From Ceratopteris richardii (lineage: Eukaryota > Streptophyta > Polypodiopsida > Polypodiales > Pteridaceae), in assembly GCA_020310875.1 (NCBI GenBank), contig CM035406.1, forward strand, positions 224,872,915 through 224,936,914: DNA of 64,000 nucleotides, read 5' to 3'. The notes under the pieces are model-generated. The model did no database searches and was not told the origin of the DNA. It saw only the letters and a program-made list of their open reading frames with translations. Made by a program: the position numbers and the translations under genes. Shown piece by piece: positions 62,332 to 64,000 of this stretch; position 1 is the first letter of the stretch, and each line of letters begins with the position of its first letter.

Positions 62332-64000
<1,669 letters not shown>

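Overview
The window is plant nuclear DNA made almost entirely of retrotransposons, their fragments and simple repeats. I found no intact host gene, no tRNA or rRNA gene and no CRISPR array. A land plant is indicated by Ty1/copia elements primed by initiator tRNA-Met, a chromovirus-type Ty3/gypsy remnant, a second gypsy type with about 0.8-kb LTRs (Tat-like), an L1-type LINE whose first ORF has a DUF4283-like domain and a CCHC knuckle, and a fragment of a protein phosphatase 2C gene. The nested, repeat-swollen layout suggests a large genome, but I cannot name the species.

Layout. 1-170: LINE reverse-transcriptase scrap (minus). 172-2530: decayed chromovirus (plus). 4680-9846: decayed copia element, here called copia-alpha (plus). 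8186-21509: left arm of a large inverted duplication. It holds the 3' half of copia-alpha, an unidentified gene-like sequence, a gypsy gag fragment, an unidentified repeat segment and a copia-alpha LTR fragment. A nearly intact 6.26-kb LINE (10799-17060) is inserted in it. 21510-32613: spacer with a LINE ORF1 scrap, a second copia fragment, a copia RNase H tail, long CA/AT satellites and the start of composite copy A. 32614-45921: right arm, the same blocks reversed, lacking the LINE but carrying a nearly intact 6.44-kb copia element (copia-beta, 35562-42005). 46800-52655 and 59400-64000: two further copies (B and C) of a composite already seen as copy A at about 30000-35300, each with a CACTA-like end, copia-alpha gag and LTR, and the repeat segment. 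Between B and C lie Tat-like gypsy pieces in both orientations, a PP2C fragment and a 1-kb purine-rich minisatellite.

History that the sequence supports. Copia-alpha inserted into the repeat segment, and this composite was copied several times. A block of about 7 kb was then duplicated in inverted orientation; one 240-bp stretch compared by eye differs at about 3 percent. After that the LINE entered the left arm (14-bp target duplication) and copia-beta entered the right arm (5-bp target duplication, about 11 differences between 1,023-bp LTRs). Each insertion has a matching empty site in the opposite arm. Both young elements keep one long frame per protein, broken by only one or two stop codons. 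The (AT)n tracts in the duplicated copies have expanded to different lengths.
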